Positions 16,256-25,170 are shown, numbered from the stretch's first letter. The stretch: DNA of 64,000 bases from JABDOU01 sp041567895 (GCA_041567895.1 JBFGAX010000009.1:4495-68494); one strand, 5' to 3'. Numbers and translations: made by a program. The notes: a model not told the origin generated them from the letters alone.

Positions 16256-16276
16256 CTGCCGCCGCTCGTGCGGCAG
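16256..16276 (+). other. hairpin in the divergent intergenic region
   Basis: CTGCCGC at 16256-16262 and GCGGCAG at 16270-16276 form a perfect 7-bp stem with a 7-nt loop (CGCTCGT), 23 bp before the flavoprotein start. It could be an operator or a 5' UTR hairpin. The rest of the 208-bp gap between the divergent corrinoid and flavoprotein genes shows no obvious riboswitch. Confidence 0.4.
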
Positions 16277-16302
16277 CAACGCAGGCAAGGAGCCCCGAAT
16301 GA

Positions 16303-18825
16303 GTGATCCGATTGAGTGATTCCGAGCTACCGAAGCAAGCGAGTGTCGTCGTGATCGGTGCCGGAATCGTCGGCAACTGTATCGTCGGACATCTGGCCGA
16401 GATGGGATGGCGTGACATTGTTCAGCTGGACAAGGGTCCGCTGCCAAACCCGGGAGGTTCGACGGGTCACGCCTCCAATTTCATTTTCCCTGTAGACCAC
16501 AACAAAGAGATGGCGATGTTGACGCTCGACAGTCAGCGTCAGTACGAAGAGATGGGCGTCAGCACCACCAGCGGTGGCATCGAGGTGGCCCGCACCGAAG
16601 AGCGCATGGAAGAGCTGCGGAGGCGGATGACCTCGGCGAAAGCCTGGGGAATCGAATCTCATCTGGTGTCGCCTGCAGAAGTCAAGGAGCTGGTTCCCTT
16701 CATTGACGAGTCTGTCATCATCGGCGGGTTCTATACGCCGTCGGTCTCCGTCGTCGATTCTCTGCGAGCAGGCACCATCATGCGCGAACGGGCCCAGGCT
16801 CTCGACGCCATCACGATTGCACCGGTGACCGAGGTGGAGGACATCATCGTCGAAGATGGTCGCGTCGCCGGTGTGCTCACCGACAAGGGCATGATCGATG
16901 CCGAGTACGTACTCATCGCTTGCGGCGTGTGGAGTCCCAAACTCGCCGCGATGGCCGGGGCCACCATTCCTTTGACGCCTGCAGTCCATCAGATGATCGA
17001 CGTCGGCCCGCTCGACATACTGCAGGCGACCAATAACGAGATCGGATACCCCATCGTTCGGGACATGGACACGTTCTGCTACGAGCGGCAGACGGGTGGG
17101 TCCATGGAGGTCGGCTCGTATGCCCACAGACCGATTCTTCACCGGCCGGAGTCGATTCCTTCCATCGAGGAAGCCCGGCTGTCGCCAACCGAGCTGCCCC
17201 TCACCCAGGATGATTTCGATCCTCAGCTGGAGCAGGCTCTCGAGCTCATGCCGTTTCTCGGTGACGCTGAGATGCGCTACGGCATCAACGGTCTGCTCTC
17301 GCTCACACCGGACGGGATGCCCCTCCTCGGCGAGACCGTCGAGGTCGAGAATCTGTGGTCGGCTGCTGCGGTGTGGATCAAGGAAGGCCCGGGTATCGGC
17401 AAGCTCGTGGCCGAATGGATGACGCACGGTTACCCGGAAATAGATCCGCACAGCAGTGACATCGCCCGGTTCTATGACTATGCCCGGACCTGGCATCATG
17501 TCGAAGCAAGGACCAGCGAGGCGTTCAACAAGACCTATGGCATCGTCCATCCTCGGGAACAGTGGGATTCGGATCGGAACAAACGCATCAGTCCTTTCTA
17601 CGTCCGTGAACGCGAGCTGGAGGCGGTGTTCTTCGAAGCCGGAGGGTGGGAGCGGCCGCAGTGGTACGAAAGCAACCGGGATCTGGTCGAAACCCATGCA
17701 GACCGCATACCGACACGTGAGCATGAATGGGACGCACGATGGTATTCACCGATCATCAATGCCGAGCATCTCCATCTCCGTGAGCACGTGGGCATGGTCG
17801 ATCTCAGCGCGTTTGCCATCTTCGATGTCACCGGCCCGGGAGTGGTCGATTACATCCAGCGTATGGCCGTAAATCAGTGTGATGTCGAGGTAGGGCGGGC
17901 GGTGTATACCCCGATTCTCACGCATGACGGCGGATTCCGATCGGACCTCACGATCATGCGGCTCGGAGAGGAGCACTACCGCATCGTCACGGGTGGCGGT
18001 GACGGAGGCCGGGACTCATACTGGTTCAAGAAGAATCTTCCCGAAGACGGTTCTGTCCACTTCGAAGACAAGACGTCGGCGATCGCCACGCTCGGAGTCT
18101 GGGGACCTGCCGCGCGTGCGCTCATGGAGTCTGTCACCGAAGACGACATATCGAACGAGGCGTTCCCGTACGGCAGGACCAAGGAAGTGACCATCGGCGG
18201 TGTCAAAGCATTGATGTTTCGCATCAGCTACGTAGGGGATCTGGGGTGGGAGATATATGTTCCGATGGAGCGCGGACTACAACTGTGGGACACGATTTGG
18301 GAAGCAGGCCAGGACCACAACGTACGCCCCGTCGGGGGAGGGGTGTATGGCAATACCGGTCGGATCGAAAAGGGCTATCGTCTCATGGGCGCCGAACTGG
18401 AGTCCGAGTACACCCCGGTTGAAGCCGGTCTCGCGCGGCCGAAGGTCAAATCTGCCGACTTCATTGGCAAAGAGGCCTACGTGAAGGCACGAGAAGAAGG
18501 CCCGGCAGCTGTCCTCTGCACCTTCACGATGCAAGACCAGACATCTGCTGCTGGTATCGAGCGCTTTCCCTCCGGAAACGAGCCGATTCTGACGACCGCT
18601 GGCGAGCGCATCGTCGACGCGAAAGGACGGCCATCGTACGTCACGACGGCCGGGGCCGGCCCATCTCTCGGCGAGTACCTCTTGATGGGTTATCTCCCGA
18701 CCGATCTGGCCGTCGAGGGAGCCGACTTCTCGGTGATGTACATGAACGAGCTCTATCCGATCAAGGTTGCGGTTGCCGGCTCGACCCCCTTGTTTGATCC
18801 AGACGACAGCCGGATGAAACTCTGA
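16303..18825 (+). CDS. dimethylglycine oxidase/dehydrogenase-like flavoprotein
   Basis: An 840-residue two-part enzyme. The N-terminal FAD/DAO domain has the dinucleotide motif GAGIVG (19-24) and GGSTGHASNF with His56 at the covalent-flavin position of dimethylglycine dehydrogenases. From about residue 430 a folate-binding GcvT-like domain follows (MVDLSAFAIFDVTGPGVVDYI, RISYVGDLGWEIYVP, GNTGRIEKGYRL, EAGL). The family oxidatively demethylates dimethylglycine or sarcosine and captures formaldehyde on THF as methylene-THF. The start is uncertain: an ATG at 16299 with AAGGAG ends after six codons, while the real frame opens at GTG 16303 or TTG 16312. EtfB/EtfA follow directly, implying electrons pass to ETF rather than to oxygen. 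Confidence 0.85.
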   Translation: MIRLSDSELPKQASVVVIGAGIVGNCIVGHLAEMGWRDIVQLDKGPLPNPGGSTGHASNFIFPVDHNKEMAMLTLDSQRQYEEMGVSTTSGGIEVARTEERMEELRRRMTSAKAWGIESHLVSPAEVKELVPFIDESVIIGGFYTPSVSVVDSLRAGTIMRERAQALDAITIAPVTEVEDIIVEDGRVAGVLTDKGMIDAEYVLIACGVWSPKLAAMAGATIPLTPAVHQMIDVGPLDILQATNNEIGYPIVRDMDTFCYERQTGGSMEVGSYAHRPILHRPESIPSIEEARLSPTELPLTQDDFDPQLEQALELMPFLGDAEMRYGINGLLSLTPDGMPLLGETVEVENLWSAAAVWIKEGPGIGKLVAEWMTHGYPEIDPHSSDIARFYDYARTWHHVEARTSEAFNKTYGIVHPREQWDSDRNKRISPFYVRERELEAVFFEAGGWERPQWYESNRDLVETHADRIPTREHEWDARWYSPIINAEHLHLREHVGMVDLSAFAIFDVTGPGVVDYIQRMAVNQCDVEVGRAVYTPILTHDGGFRSDLTIMRLGEEHYRIVTGGGDGGRDSYWFKKNLPEDGSVHFEDKTSAIATLGVWGPAARALMESVTEDDISNEAFPYGRTKEVTIGGVKALMFRISYVGDLGWEIYVPMERGLQLWDTIWEAGQDHNVRPVGGGVYGNTGRIEKGYRLMGAELESEYTPVEAGLARPKVKSADFIGKEAYVKAREEGPAAVLCTFTMQDQTSAAGIERFPSGNEPILTTAGERIVDAKGRPSYVTTAGAGPSLGEYLLMGYLPTDLAVEGADFSVMYMNELYPIKVAVAGSTPLFDPDDSRMKL

Positions 18826-18826
18826 C

Positions 18827-19588
18827 ATGCGGATTCTGGTTTGCATCAAACGGGTTCCGGCTCCCGGGGCCAAGATCAACCTGACCGACGATGCGCAGGC
18901 CATCGATCCCACGAATCTGGGCTTCACGATCAGTCCGCACGAGGAGTGCGCCATCGAGGAGGCTGTGCAGCAGGCCGAGCAACACAACGGATCTGTGACG
19001 GTGTTGACGCTGGGTCCGGAGGCTGCCGAAGAGCAACTGCGCTCGGCACTCGCTGTCGGAGCCGACGAAGCCTGCTTGATGCCAACCGATGGCTCAGCGT
19101 GGGATCCGATGGCGACCGCCCGGGCGCTCACGGACGGCATTGCCGAGCTCGAGGCCGACGGACCGTTTGATCTGATCTTCTTCGGCAACGAGTCGGCAGA
19201 CAGCGGCGGATACCAGGTTGGTATCCGGGTCGCCCGCGCGCTGGGCCGTCCCATGGTCAATGGAATCAAGGGCGTGGCGGTCAGCGATGGTGTCGTGACC
19301 GCCAAACGCGAAACTGCCACGTCCAATGAGGTCTTCGAGCTGCCCCTTCCCGCCGTTGTCGGCATCAAGGAGGGAATCAATCTGCCGCGGTATCCGACGC
19401 TCAAAGGACGCATGGCTGCAAAGAAGAAGGAGGTGGTGTCCTCGGTTCCGGAGCATCGGCCAGGAGGTCCGACGTTGATCAGGCTGGTGACTCCTCCGCA
19501 GCAGACGACAACCACTGTGATCCTGGGAACCGGTCCGGAGGCAGCGCCTGCCCTCGTCGATGTGCTCGAGGAAGCAGGCATTCTGTGA
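18827..19588 (+). CDS. etfB: electron transfer flavoprotein beta subunit
   Basis: A 253-residue EtfB. It starts with RILVCIKRVPAPGAKI, the family N-terminus, and carries SPHEECAIEEAVQQAEQ, VTVLTLGPEAAEEQLRSALAVGADEA and NESADSGGYQVGIRVA. It lies 1 nt after the flavoprotein gene, and its stop overlaps the etfA GTG start (GTGA). ETF accepts electrons from flavin dehydrogenases and delivers them to ETF:quinone oxidoreductase. Its tight coupling to the dimethylglycine-type enzyme suggests a dedicated ETF; no ETF-QO gene is in the window. Confidence 0.93.
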   Translation: MRILVCIKRVPAPGAKINLTDDAQAIDPTNLGFTISPHEECAIEEAVQQAEQHNGSVTVLTLGPEAAEEQLRSALAVGADEACLMPTDGSAWDPMATARALTDGIAELEADGPFDLIFFGNESADSGGYQVGIRVARALGRPMVNGIKGVAVSDGVVTAKRETATSNEVFELPLPAVVGIKEGINLPRYPTLKGRMAAKKKEVVSSVPEHRPGGPTLIRLVTPPQQTTTTVILGTGPEAAPALVDVLEEAGIL

Positions 19589-20532
19589 GCGTGTTCGTGC
19601 TCGTCGAACACGATCGCGGCGAGATCGAGCCGACATCGCTCGAAGCGTTGACGTTCGCGCGGACTCGCGGTGATGTCACGGCGGTTGTCGTCGGACAGGG
19701 CGCAGATCAGGCAGCGGCCGGACTCGGGGACTACGGAGCCTCACAAGTCACGATTGCCACCCACGATCTCCTCGATGACTACGGACCGGATGCGTGGGCC
19801 GAAGCCCTCGCCCAGGTCGTCACTGCAGGCGGCGCCACCGAGGTTTTGGCTGCGGGGACCGATCGCGGGAACGAGGTCATTGCCCAACTCGCTGCCAGGC
19901 TGGATTTGCCGATGGCTGCCAATGTGCTGGCGCTCACCAACCCCGGTGAGGTGTTGCGGCTTCAGTGGGGTGGTTCGCTACATGAACTTGCTGCGTTCGA
20001 AGAACCGATGCTGTTGTATACGATTTCGCCTCATTCCGTAGAGGCCATGGCAGGCGCCGGGGCGAGTGGTGCTGTCATTGAACAGCGGATAGAACTCGAC
20101 GAGTCTGCAACAGTCACCATGATCAAGGATCGGGTGACCACCGCAGAAGGTATCACGCTTGCCACAGCACCGATTGTTGTCAGCGGCGGCAGAGGCATGG
20201 GCTCGGCCGAGGCTTTCGACATGCTCGAAGAATTGGCAGATCTCGTCGGGGGCAAGGTCGGCTGCTCCCGGGTAGTGACAAACAACGGGTGGCGTAACCA
20301 TCGAGATCAGGTGGGCCAGACCGGCACGGTCGTGGCGCCGGATGTATATCTCGCCTGCGGCATCAGCGGAGCCATCCAGCACTGGGTGGGAATGATGAAT
20401 GCGAAAACCGTCATCGCCATCAACACGGACAAGGATGCTCCGATGGTCACCAAAGCCGATTACGCAATCGTGGCAGATCTCCATGATGTGGTTCCAGCTC
20501 TCATAGAGGAAGTCAAACGACGCCGCGCCTGA
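19585..20532 (+). CDS. etfA: electron transfer flavoprotein alpha subunit
   Basis: A 315-residue EtfA beginning at GTG 19585 inside the etfB stop. The C-terminal FAD-binding domain is intact: VVSGGRGMGSAEAFDMLEELADLVGG, then GQTGTVVAPDVYLACGISGAIQHWVGM and AINTDKDAPMVTKADYAIVAD. It forms the FAD-bearing heterodimer with EtfB. Third gene of the demethylation operon; a 125-bp gap separates it from the homocysteine methyltransferase. Confidence 0.94.
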   Translation: MSVFVLVEHDRGEIEPTSLEALTFARTRGDVTAVVVGQGADQAAAGLGDYGASQVTIATHDLLDDYGPDAWAEALAQVVTAGGATEVLAAGTDRGNEVIAQLAARLDLPMAANVLALTNPGEVLRLQWGGSLHELAAFEEPMLLYTISPHSVEAMAGAGASGAVIEQRIELDESATVTMIKDRVTTAEGITLATAPIVVSGGRGMGSAEAFDMLEELADLVGGKVGCSRVVTNNGWRNHRDQVGQTGTVVAPDVYLACGISGAIQHWVGMMNAKTVIAINTDKDAPMVTKADYAIVADLHDVVPALIEEVKRRRA

Positions 20533-20657
20533 GTGGACGGCGGCTAGTGTTCTTGTCAGCGCCAGATTTGATTGTCAGCTTGCGGGCGCGTTACAAATGC
20601 AGCTAAAGCGGCCCACCCCGCTCTATCTGCTTCATAGCTCCGATCGCGAGGAGAATC

Positions 20658-21656
20658 ATGAGCAGCTCATTGTTTACCGACTTACTCGACGCACATCCGA
20701 TACTGGTTGCCGATGGCGCCATGGGAACTTCCCTGTTTGACCTCGGCCTGGAGAGCGGAGGCTGTCCCGAGTTTCTCAATGTCGAGGAACCGGATCTGAT
20801 CGGCAAGGTTCACCAACAGTTCATCGACGCAGGCGCTGACATCATTCTCACAAACACATTTGGAGGAAATCGAGCTCGGCTGGCCCTTCACAACGCCGAG
20901 GGACGAGTTGCCGAGCTCAATCGGGCGGCCGTGGCGATCGCGCGTGCAGCTGCCGACGGTGCAGATCGTCCGGTCGCCGTTGCCGCGTCCGTTGGGCCGA
21001 CGGGTGATTTGTATGAGCCGGTCGGACCGCTTTCCTATCACGAGGGTTTTGAAGTGTTCTCCGAACAGATTGCGGCGGTGGCTGATGCCGGCGTGGACGT
21101 GATCTGGATCGAGACGTTGTCGAGTATCGAAGAAGCTCAGGCTGCGCTCGATGCGGCCAACACGGTCTCAGTGCCAACGGTTGTGACGATGAGTTTCGAT
21201 ACGAATGGGCGGACGATGATGGGGGTGCGGCCGAAGGAGGTGGCCGCGTGGGCCCGGGCGCAGTCGCCCGCGCCGACAGGCCTTGGCGCCAACTGCGGTA
21301 TAGGTCCGTCGGATGTCGTCCAGGCTGCACTCGACATGCGGGGATCCGGGATCAGCGCTGATCCGGTGGTGGTTGCGAAAGCCAACTGCGGTATTCCTCT
21401 GTATTCCGACGGGGTGCTTTCCTATCCAACCGCGCCATCGGCAATGGCCGACTATGTGGAAATGGCCGCGCGGGCCGGAGCCCGGATCATCGGATCGTGC
21501 TGTGGGTCCGGTCCTGCCCACATCGCAGCCATCCGCTCGGCGGTCGACGCCTATCAGGCCGGTGGGTCCACCACGCCCGAAGAGATCGCCGAACGCCTTG
21601 GCGGTGAGGTTCGAACCGAACCAACCCGCGAGCGAACAAGGCGCCGCACGGGCTGA
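20658..21656 (+). CDS. homocysteine S-methyltransferase, BHMT-like
   Basis: A 332-residue zinc-dependent homocysteine S-methyltransferase domain protein. GAGGAG precedes the ATG by 5 nt. Motifs are VADGAMGTSLFDLGL, ILTNTFGGNR, LGANCGIGPSDV and GSCCGSGPAHI; the Cys of ANCG and the Cys pair of GSCCG are the three zinc ligands. The family methylates homocysteine using betaine (BHMT), S-methylmethionine or, as the first module of MetH, methyl-corrinoid. No cobalamin or folate domain is attached. Next to betaine/methylamine-type demethylation genes, a betaine- or sulfonium-dependent activity is likely, but the donor is inferred. Confidence 0.8.
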   Translation: MSSSLFTDLLDAHPILVADGAMGTSLFDLGLESGGCPEFLNVEEPDLIGKVHQQFIDAGADIILTNTFGGNRARLALHNAEGRVAELNRAAVAIARAAADGADRPVAVAASVGPTGDLYEPVGPLSYHEGFEVFSEQIAAVADAGVDVIWIETLSSIEEAQAALDAANTVSVPTVVTMSFDTNGRTMMGVRPKEVAAWARAQSPAPTGLGANCGIGPSDVVQAALDMRGSGISADPVVVAKANCGIPLYSDGVLSYPTAPSAMADYVEMAARAGARIIGSCCGSGPAHIAAIRSAVDAYQAGGSTTPEEIAERLGGEVRTEPTRERTRRRTG

Positions 21657-21660
21657 GTAG

Positions 21661-22416
21661 CTAAGCGATCCGGACGAAGTCGGCAATGCCAAATCGTTCA
21701 GCAGCTACCGCCTTGATGCCGTGCGGATGCCGTCTGCTGGTCGCAGCGTGAATGGGGGCCATTTCTTTGAATGCTTCCACGTCGCCTTCGAATGCCCGGA
21801 CACAAAGATCTGGCGCTGCATTGGCTGCGGCCAGGATCACGCCGGGGGAGCCGAGCTGACCAGCCATGAGCACGAGTGCCGAGCTGCCCGGGTAGATGGG
21901 CGTCGCATGCGTCGTGACCTGTGCCAGCAATCGGCCTGCGTCACCCGTTGAGTCTTTGCAGGCATCGATGTCGAGCTCGTCGAGAACCTCGAGATCAATC
22001 CCGGGACCCGAGATTGCTGGAAAGTGATATCCGCCCAGCCAGCGGGTTTCGGCGGCCTGACGCAAAGCCGAGTAGTAAGGGCGGGGATCAGCCGTGCCTG
22101 CCGGCGTCAAGGCCAGCATGCCATCGGCACCCGCCTGATGAGCGTCTTTCGTCAGCATCTCGGCTTGCCAGATCGAGGGGGCGCCGGTACCGGCAATCAC
22201 CGGAACGTCAACGCTGGCTTTCACGGCCTTGATCAGGGCGATTCGCTCCTGGCGATCGAGCGAGAACGCCTCACCGGTGGTTCCGGCAACGATCACTGCG
22301 GCTACTTCGTGCTGAACGAGGACCTCGGCCAGATGAGCACTCGCTCCGGTGTCGATCGAGAGATCGGCGTTGAAGATGGTGAGAAGCGCGACGCCCACGC
22401 CTTCGAAAAGGAGCAT
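21661..22416 (-). CDS. dihydrodipicolinate synthase-family aldolase
   Basis: A 251-residue DapA/NAL-superfamily protein. It has the VAGTTGEAFSL phosphate/carboxylate loop (GTTGE), the Tyr of GGYHFP at the usual catalytic-triad position and the Schiff-base Lys in DACKDSTGD, then YPGSSALV. It is 40 residues shorter than typical DapA (about 290), lacking part of the C-terminal helical region. Catalytic residues are retained, so it is probably active, but possibly on another 2-keto acid. It converges on the homocysteine methyltransferase with a 4-bp gap; 15 bp separate it from the hypothetical gene upstream. The product could equally be a 2-keto-3-deoxy-sugar aldolase. Confidence 0.75.
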   Translation of the reverse strand: MLLFEGVGVALLTIFNADLSIDTGASAHLAEVLVQHEVAAVIVAGTTGEAFSLDRQERIALIKAVKASVDVPVIAGTGAPSIWQAEMLTKDAHQAGADGMLALTPAGTADPRPYYSALRQAAETRWLGGYHFPAISGPGIDLEVLDELDIDACKDSTGDAGRLLAQVTTHATPIYPGSSALVLMAGQLGSPGVILAAANAAPDLCVRAFEGDVEAFKEMAPIHAATSRRHPHGIKAVAAERFGIADFVRIA

Positions 22417-22431
22417 CGTCTGGATCCTAAA

Positions 22432-23103
22432 TCACTCGAGGCTGAATCCGTCCATGGCCTCGGCTCCCGTGAGGTTCACTTCAACCGTACTCCCGCCATC
22501 AGCTTCGGTTGCTACGTAGACGTTCGACGATTCTGTCACCTTGATTGTCGGCGACCACGACCAGGTACCTGACGGAGGCACATTGAGGAGAGCTTCAACC
22601 ATCCCGAGGCCAGGCTGGTCGAGACTGAGCATGACGGTGGTTCCCGGAGTCGCTGTTCCGGTTATGGAGGTGTCCGTCGCCAGAAGGGTCAGCGCGGGGA
22701 TTTCGAGCACAGCGGTTGACGTCCCGTCGTGAGCAATGATCCGGTCACCGGCTGCTGGCCGTGTGTTCGGAGCGAACTGGAATGCACCGGTCGAAGTAGT
22801 CAACGACTCAGACGCGCTGGAGGTGGCGGTGATGAGTGTGATCTCCACGGGGCTGTCCGTTGAAAAATCGTATCCGTTCACCTGGGTTGCGGCGGAGCCG
22901 AGCGATATGACGAGCGCACCCGTTCCGCCCGGCGTCAACAAAGTCGCCGGGTTGGGTGGCTTGATTGCAGCCACAACTGCACCGGCTACAACCACCGGTA
23001 CGACGAGAACTGCCAGGAATCGGGCAGGAGTGTCTGTCAGCCAGGATGTGCGATTGCCGAAGCCGGAACCGATTCCGAACTCGGCTGGGTATGGCGCTGC
23101 CAT
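22432..23103 (-). CDS. membrane-anchored hypothetical protein with beta-sandwich repeats
   Basis: A 223-residue protein with GGAGG placed well before the ATG. A single transmembrane helix occupies about residues 28-47 (FLAVLVVPVVVAGAVVAAI). The extracellular part is Thr/Ser/Val-rich and looks like two Ig-like beta-sandwiches (VNGYDFSTDSPVEITLITA and ITGTATPGTTVMLSLDQ), the second with the pattern of exported Big-type domains. No cysteines or catalytic motifs are visible. Function unknown; the topology suggests a surface protein. Confidence 0.6.
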   Translation of the reverse strand: MAAPYPAEFGIGSGFGNRTSWLTDTPARFLAVLVVPVVVAGAVVAAIKPPNPATLLTPGGTGALVISLGSAATQVNGYDFSTDSPVEITLITATSSASESLTTSTGAFQFAPNTRPAAGDRIIAHDGTSTAVLEIPALTLLATDTSITGTATPGTTVMLSLDQPGLGMVEALLNVPPSGTWSWSPTIKVTESSNVYVATEADGGSTVEVNLTGAEAMDGFSLE

Positions 23104-23170
23104 GGGCGTACCTCCGAAGTAGAGGTTTCATAGCTAAGTATGGTTTTCGCGTTCTCGGCGGTATTTCCGG

Positions 23171-24292
23171 TTACGACTTGATTGATTCGACGAACGGTAT
23201 CGGTTCCGTGACGCCTTCGAAGTCGCCGTCGGTTGTGTGGAGAACCACCTCTGTTCCTGGAGTGGAAAGCGCTGCCGAAAGCATGACATAGCCGAGCGTT
23301 GCCTCGAATCGAGGAGACCAGGCCATGGAGGTGAGGTAGCCCTCGACCTGCCCCTGCACGGATACATCGAGGTGTGTGGGGGTTCCCGCCAGTTTCTCCG
23401 CGAATCTGACGCCAGTCAGCCTGCGTTCGACACCCCGGGCTTTGATGGCCTCGAGCGCGGCCCGCCCCACGAAATCGTCAGGGGTCTCGAGGTCCACGAT
23501 GCGATCGAAACCGAGTTCGAACGGGTTTACCGACGGGTCCATGTCGGTACCGTAAGACAGGATCCCGCCCTCGATCCGTCTGATTTGATTCGGTGCTCCA
23601 GGAATCGCTTCATGTTCTGCCCCGGCATGAAAGAGGCGGTCCCAGAGCCATGAGCCTTTCGAGCCATCGCGCAGCCAGACTTCGTAGCCGAACTCGCCGG
23701 ACCACCCGGTTCGGGAGACAACGAGTGGCACGCCGTCTAACTCGGTCTCGATAAAGCGAAAGTACTTGAGCCCGGCGATCTCATCTCCAAACACCGTTCG
23801 GATGAGGTCGAGGCTCTTTGGACCCTGCACTTGTACGGGCGACACATCCGGCTCCTGGACGGTTGCGTCGTAGCCACCCTCTCTGCAGATTGCCTGGGCC
23901 CACAGGCCGATGTCGTTGTCGGCGAGCGACAGCCAAAACTGGTTTTCAGACAGCTTGAGCAACACCGGGTCGTTGAGGATGCCACCGTCATAGTTGCAGA
24001 TGAAGGTGTATCGACCCTGGCCCGGTTGCATCCGCGAGACGTCGCGAGTGCAGAGGTATTGCGTGAGTCGGGCGGCATCGGGTCCGGTGATCTCGACCTG
24101 GCGCTCGCCCGCCACATCCCAAATGGCCACCCCGTTGACGAGTGCGTCGTACTCGGCGACCGGTCCTGAGTAGGCGCTCGGCAGAATCATGTGGTTGTAC
24201 ACGGTCACGGCGGTAGCGCCCGCTTCGAGCGTCTTGCTGAAGAACGGCGATTGGCGAGTTCGTGGCGAAGGCGAGAAGTAGAGCGGTTTCAC
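23171..24292 (-). CDS. aminomethyltransferase-fold protein, DmdA-like
   Basis: A 373-residue GcvT-family protein. The GTG at 24292 is chosen because GAGGT precedes it and the longer frame to 24373 overlaps the acyltransferase. The sequence opens with RQSPFFSKTLEAGATAVTVYNHMILP, then IWDVAGERQVEITGPDAARL, GGILNDPVLLKL, FWLSLADNDIGLWAQ and SPVQVQGPKSLDLI. This arrangement (YNHM at the start, WDV-x-ERQV, SLAD-D-GL) recalls the DMSP demethylase DmdA more than glycine-cleavage GcvT. DmdA moves a methyl from DMSP to THF. It could also be an unassigned folate demethylase of another osmolyte. No gcvH or gcvP is present, which argues against a glycine-cleavage role. Confidence 0.75.
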   Translation of the reverse strand: MKPLYFSPSPRTRQSPFFSKTLEAGATAVTVYNHMILPSAYSGPVAEYDALVNGVAIWDVAGERQVEITGPDAARLTQYLCTRDVSRMQPGQGRYTFICNYDGGILNDPVLLKLSENQFWLSLADNDIGLWAQAICREGGYDATVQEPDVSPVQVQGPKSLDLIRTVFGDEIAGLKYFRFIETELDGVPLVVSRTGWSGEFGYEVWLRDGSKGSWLWDRLFHAGAEHEAIPGAPNQIRRIEGGILSYGTDMDPSVNPFELGFDRIVDLETPDDFVGRAALEAIKARGVERRLTGVRFAEKLAGTPTHLDVSVQGQVEGYLTSMAWSPRFEATLGYVMLSAALSTPGTEVVLHTTDGDFEGVTEPIPFVESIKS

Positions 24293-24330
24293 AGGTAGAC
24301 CTCGATGTTCGAATGTTTTGCGGAGCCAAA

Positions 24331-25170
24331 CTAGGAGGTTGGGCGCCCACGTGCATCCTCCCGGGCCCGCCATGCGGCGACCGTTTCAGCAAGCTCCGGA
24401 AAGCTGGGATCTATCTCATAGCGGTACCCATCCCAAAAGCCGTCGATTTCTGGCCGGAAGCGCCTGGTGGAAGGGTGAGGGAGGACTTCGTCCCTTATCG
24501 CGCTAGAGACCGCATCAGCGTCCCGGTATGGATCTTTCACCAATACGGGCGGTAGCACGCTCATCGCCATGCTGCAGCCGTACCTCACCGTCGGTGAGAA
24601 CGGGTACTCCCACACCTTGTGCCCTCCGGTCAAAGCCACCGGCAGCACGGCGGCCTGTTCCCGCATCGCTAGTTCGAAGGGGCCAACAGAGAACGCAGTC
24701 TCGATGCCGAGCAACGTCCCCTGGGGAAAGGCAGCAAGGCTGGTTCCTTCGCCCAGGATTCTGGATCCCTCACGGAGCAGCACCCGTAACGCCGAGAGAC
24801 CTCGTTCGGGACACAGCACGATGTGATCGTCACGCTGGAGATGTCGATCCAGGATCGGCCAGCCGAGCAACTCATCTCTGGCAACGAAACCCAGTCGGAT
24901 CGGCAGCTGTAGCAGCGCGACCGGATCCAGAAAGCTCTCGTGGTTTGCGACGACGACATAGGTGGTTTCAGGCTCAATGTGTTCGAGACCATTGATCGTG
25001 AGGCGAACACGGAGATGTGACAACGCGTCGGAACTCCAACTCCGGAGGTCTTCGCCGACGATTCGGCCCCGCACGTTCACCATCCATCCTGCGCCAAAAG
25101 CGAGGCGCATGAGATCGGCGGGGGAATCGCAACCAAAGCGGCCGCCCGGAAGCACGAACCGTGGAACCAT
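24331..25170 (-). CDS. 1-acyl-glycerol-3-phosphate acyltransferase-like (PlsC)
   Basis: A 279-residue acyltransferase of the PlsC/LPLAT family. Motif I NHESFLD (His-x4-Asp) is the catalytic pair near residue 77, motif II is RDELLGWP, motif III is FPQGT (usual FPEGT with Glu changed to Gln), and motif IV includes VLPVAL. It would acylate lysophosphatidate or a related lipid at the membrane. The Glu-to-Gln change in motif III may affect substrate binding. The C-terminal 60 residues are poorly conserved. It lies 38 bp upstream of the DmdA-like gene on the same strand, perhaps by chance. Confidence 0.8.
   Translation of the reverse strand: MVPRFVLPGGRFGCDSPADLMRLAFGAGWMVNVRGRIVGEDLRSWSSDALSHLRVRLTINGLEHIEPETTYVVVANHESFLDPVALLQLPIRLGFVARDELLGWPILDRHLQRDDHIVLCPERGLSALRVLLREGSRILGEGTSLAAFPQGTLLGIETAFSVGPFELAMREQAAVLPVALTGGHKVWEYPFSPTVRYGCSMAMSVLPPVLVKDPYRDADAVSSAIRDEVLPHPSTRRFRPEIDGFWDGYRYEIDPSFPELAETVAAWRAREDARGRPTS

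Noticed and set aside
16327..17724. 465-codon minus-strand frame opposite the dimethylglycine-type gene.
   Set aside because: Antisense shadow of a high-GC gene; His/Arg/Asp-biased composition and no recognisable domain.
18277..19611. 444-codon minus-strand frame opposite etfB and the flavoprotein end.
   Set aside because: Antisense shadow; spans two real genes and has a Ser/Ala/Arg-biased composition.
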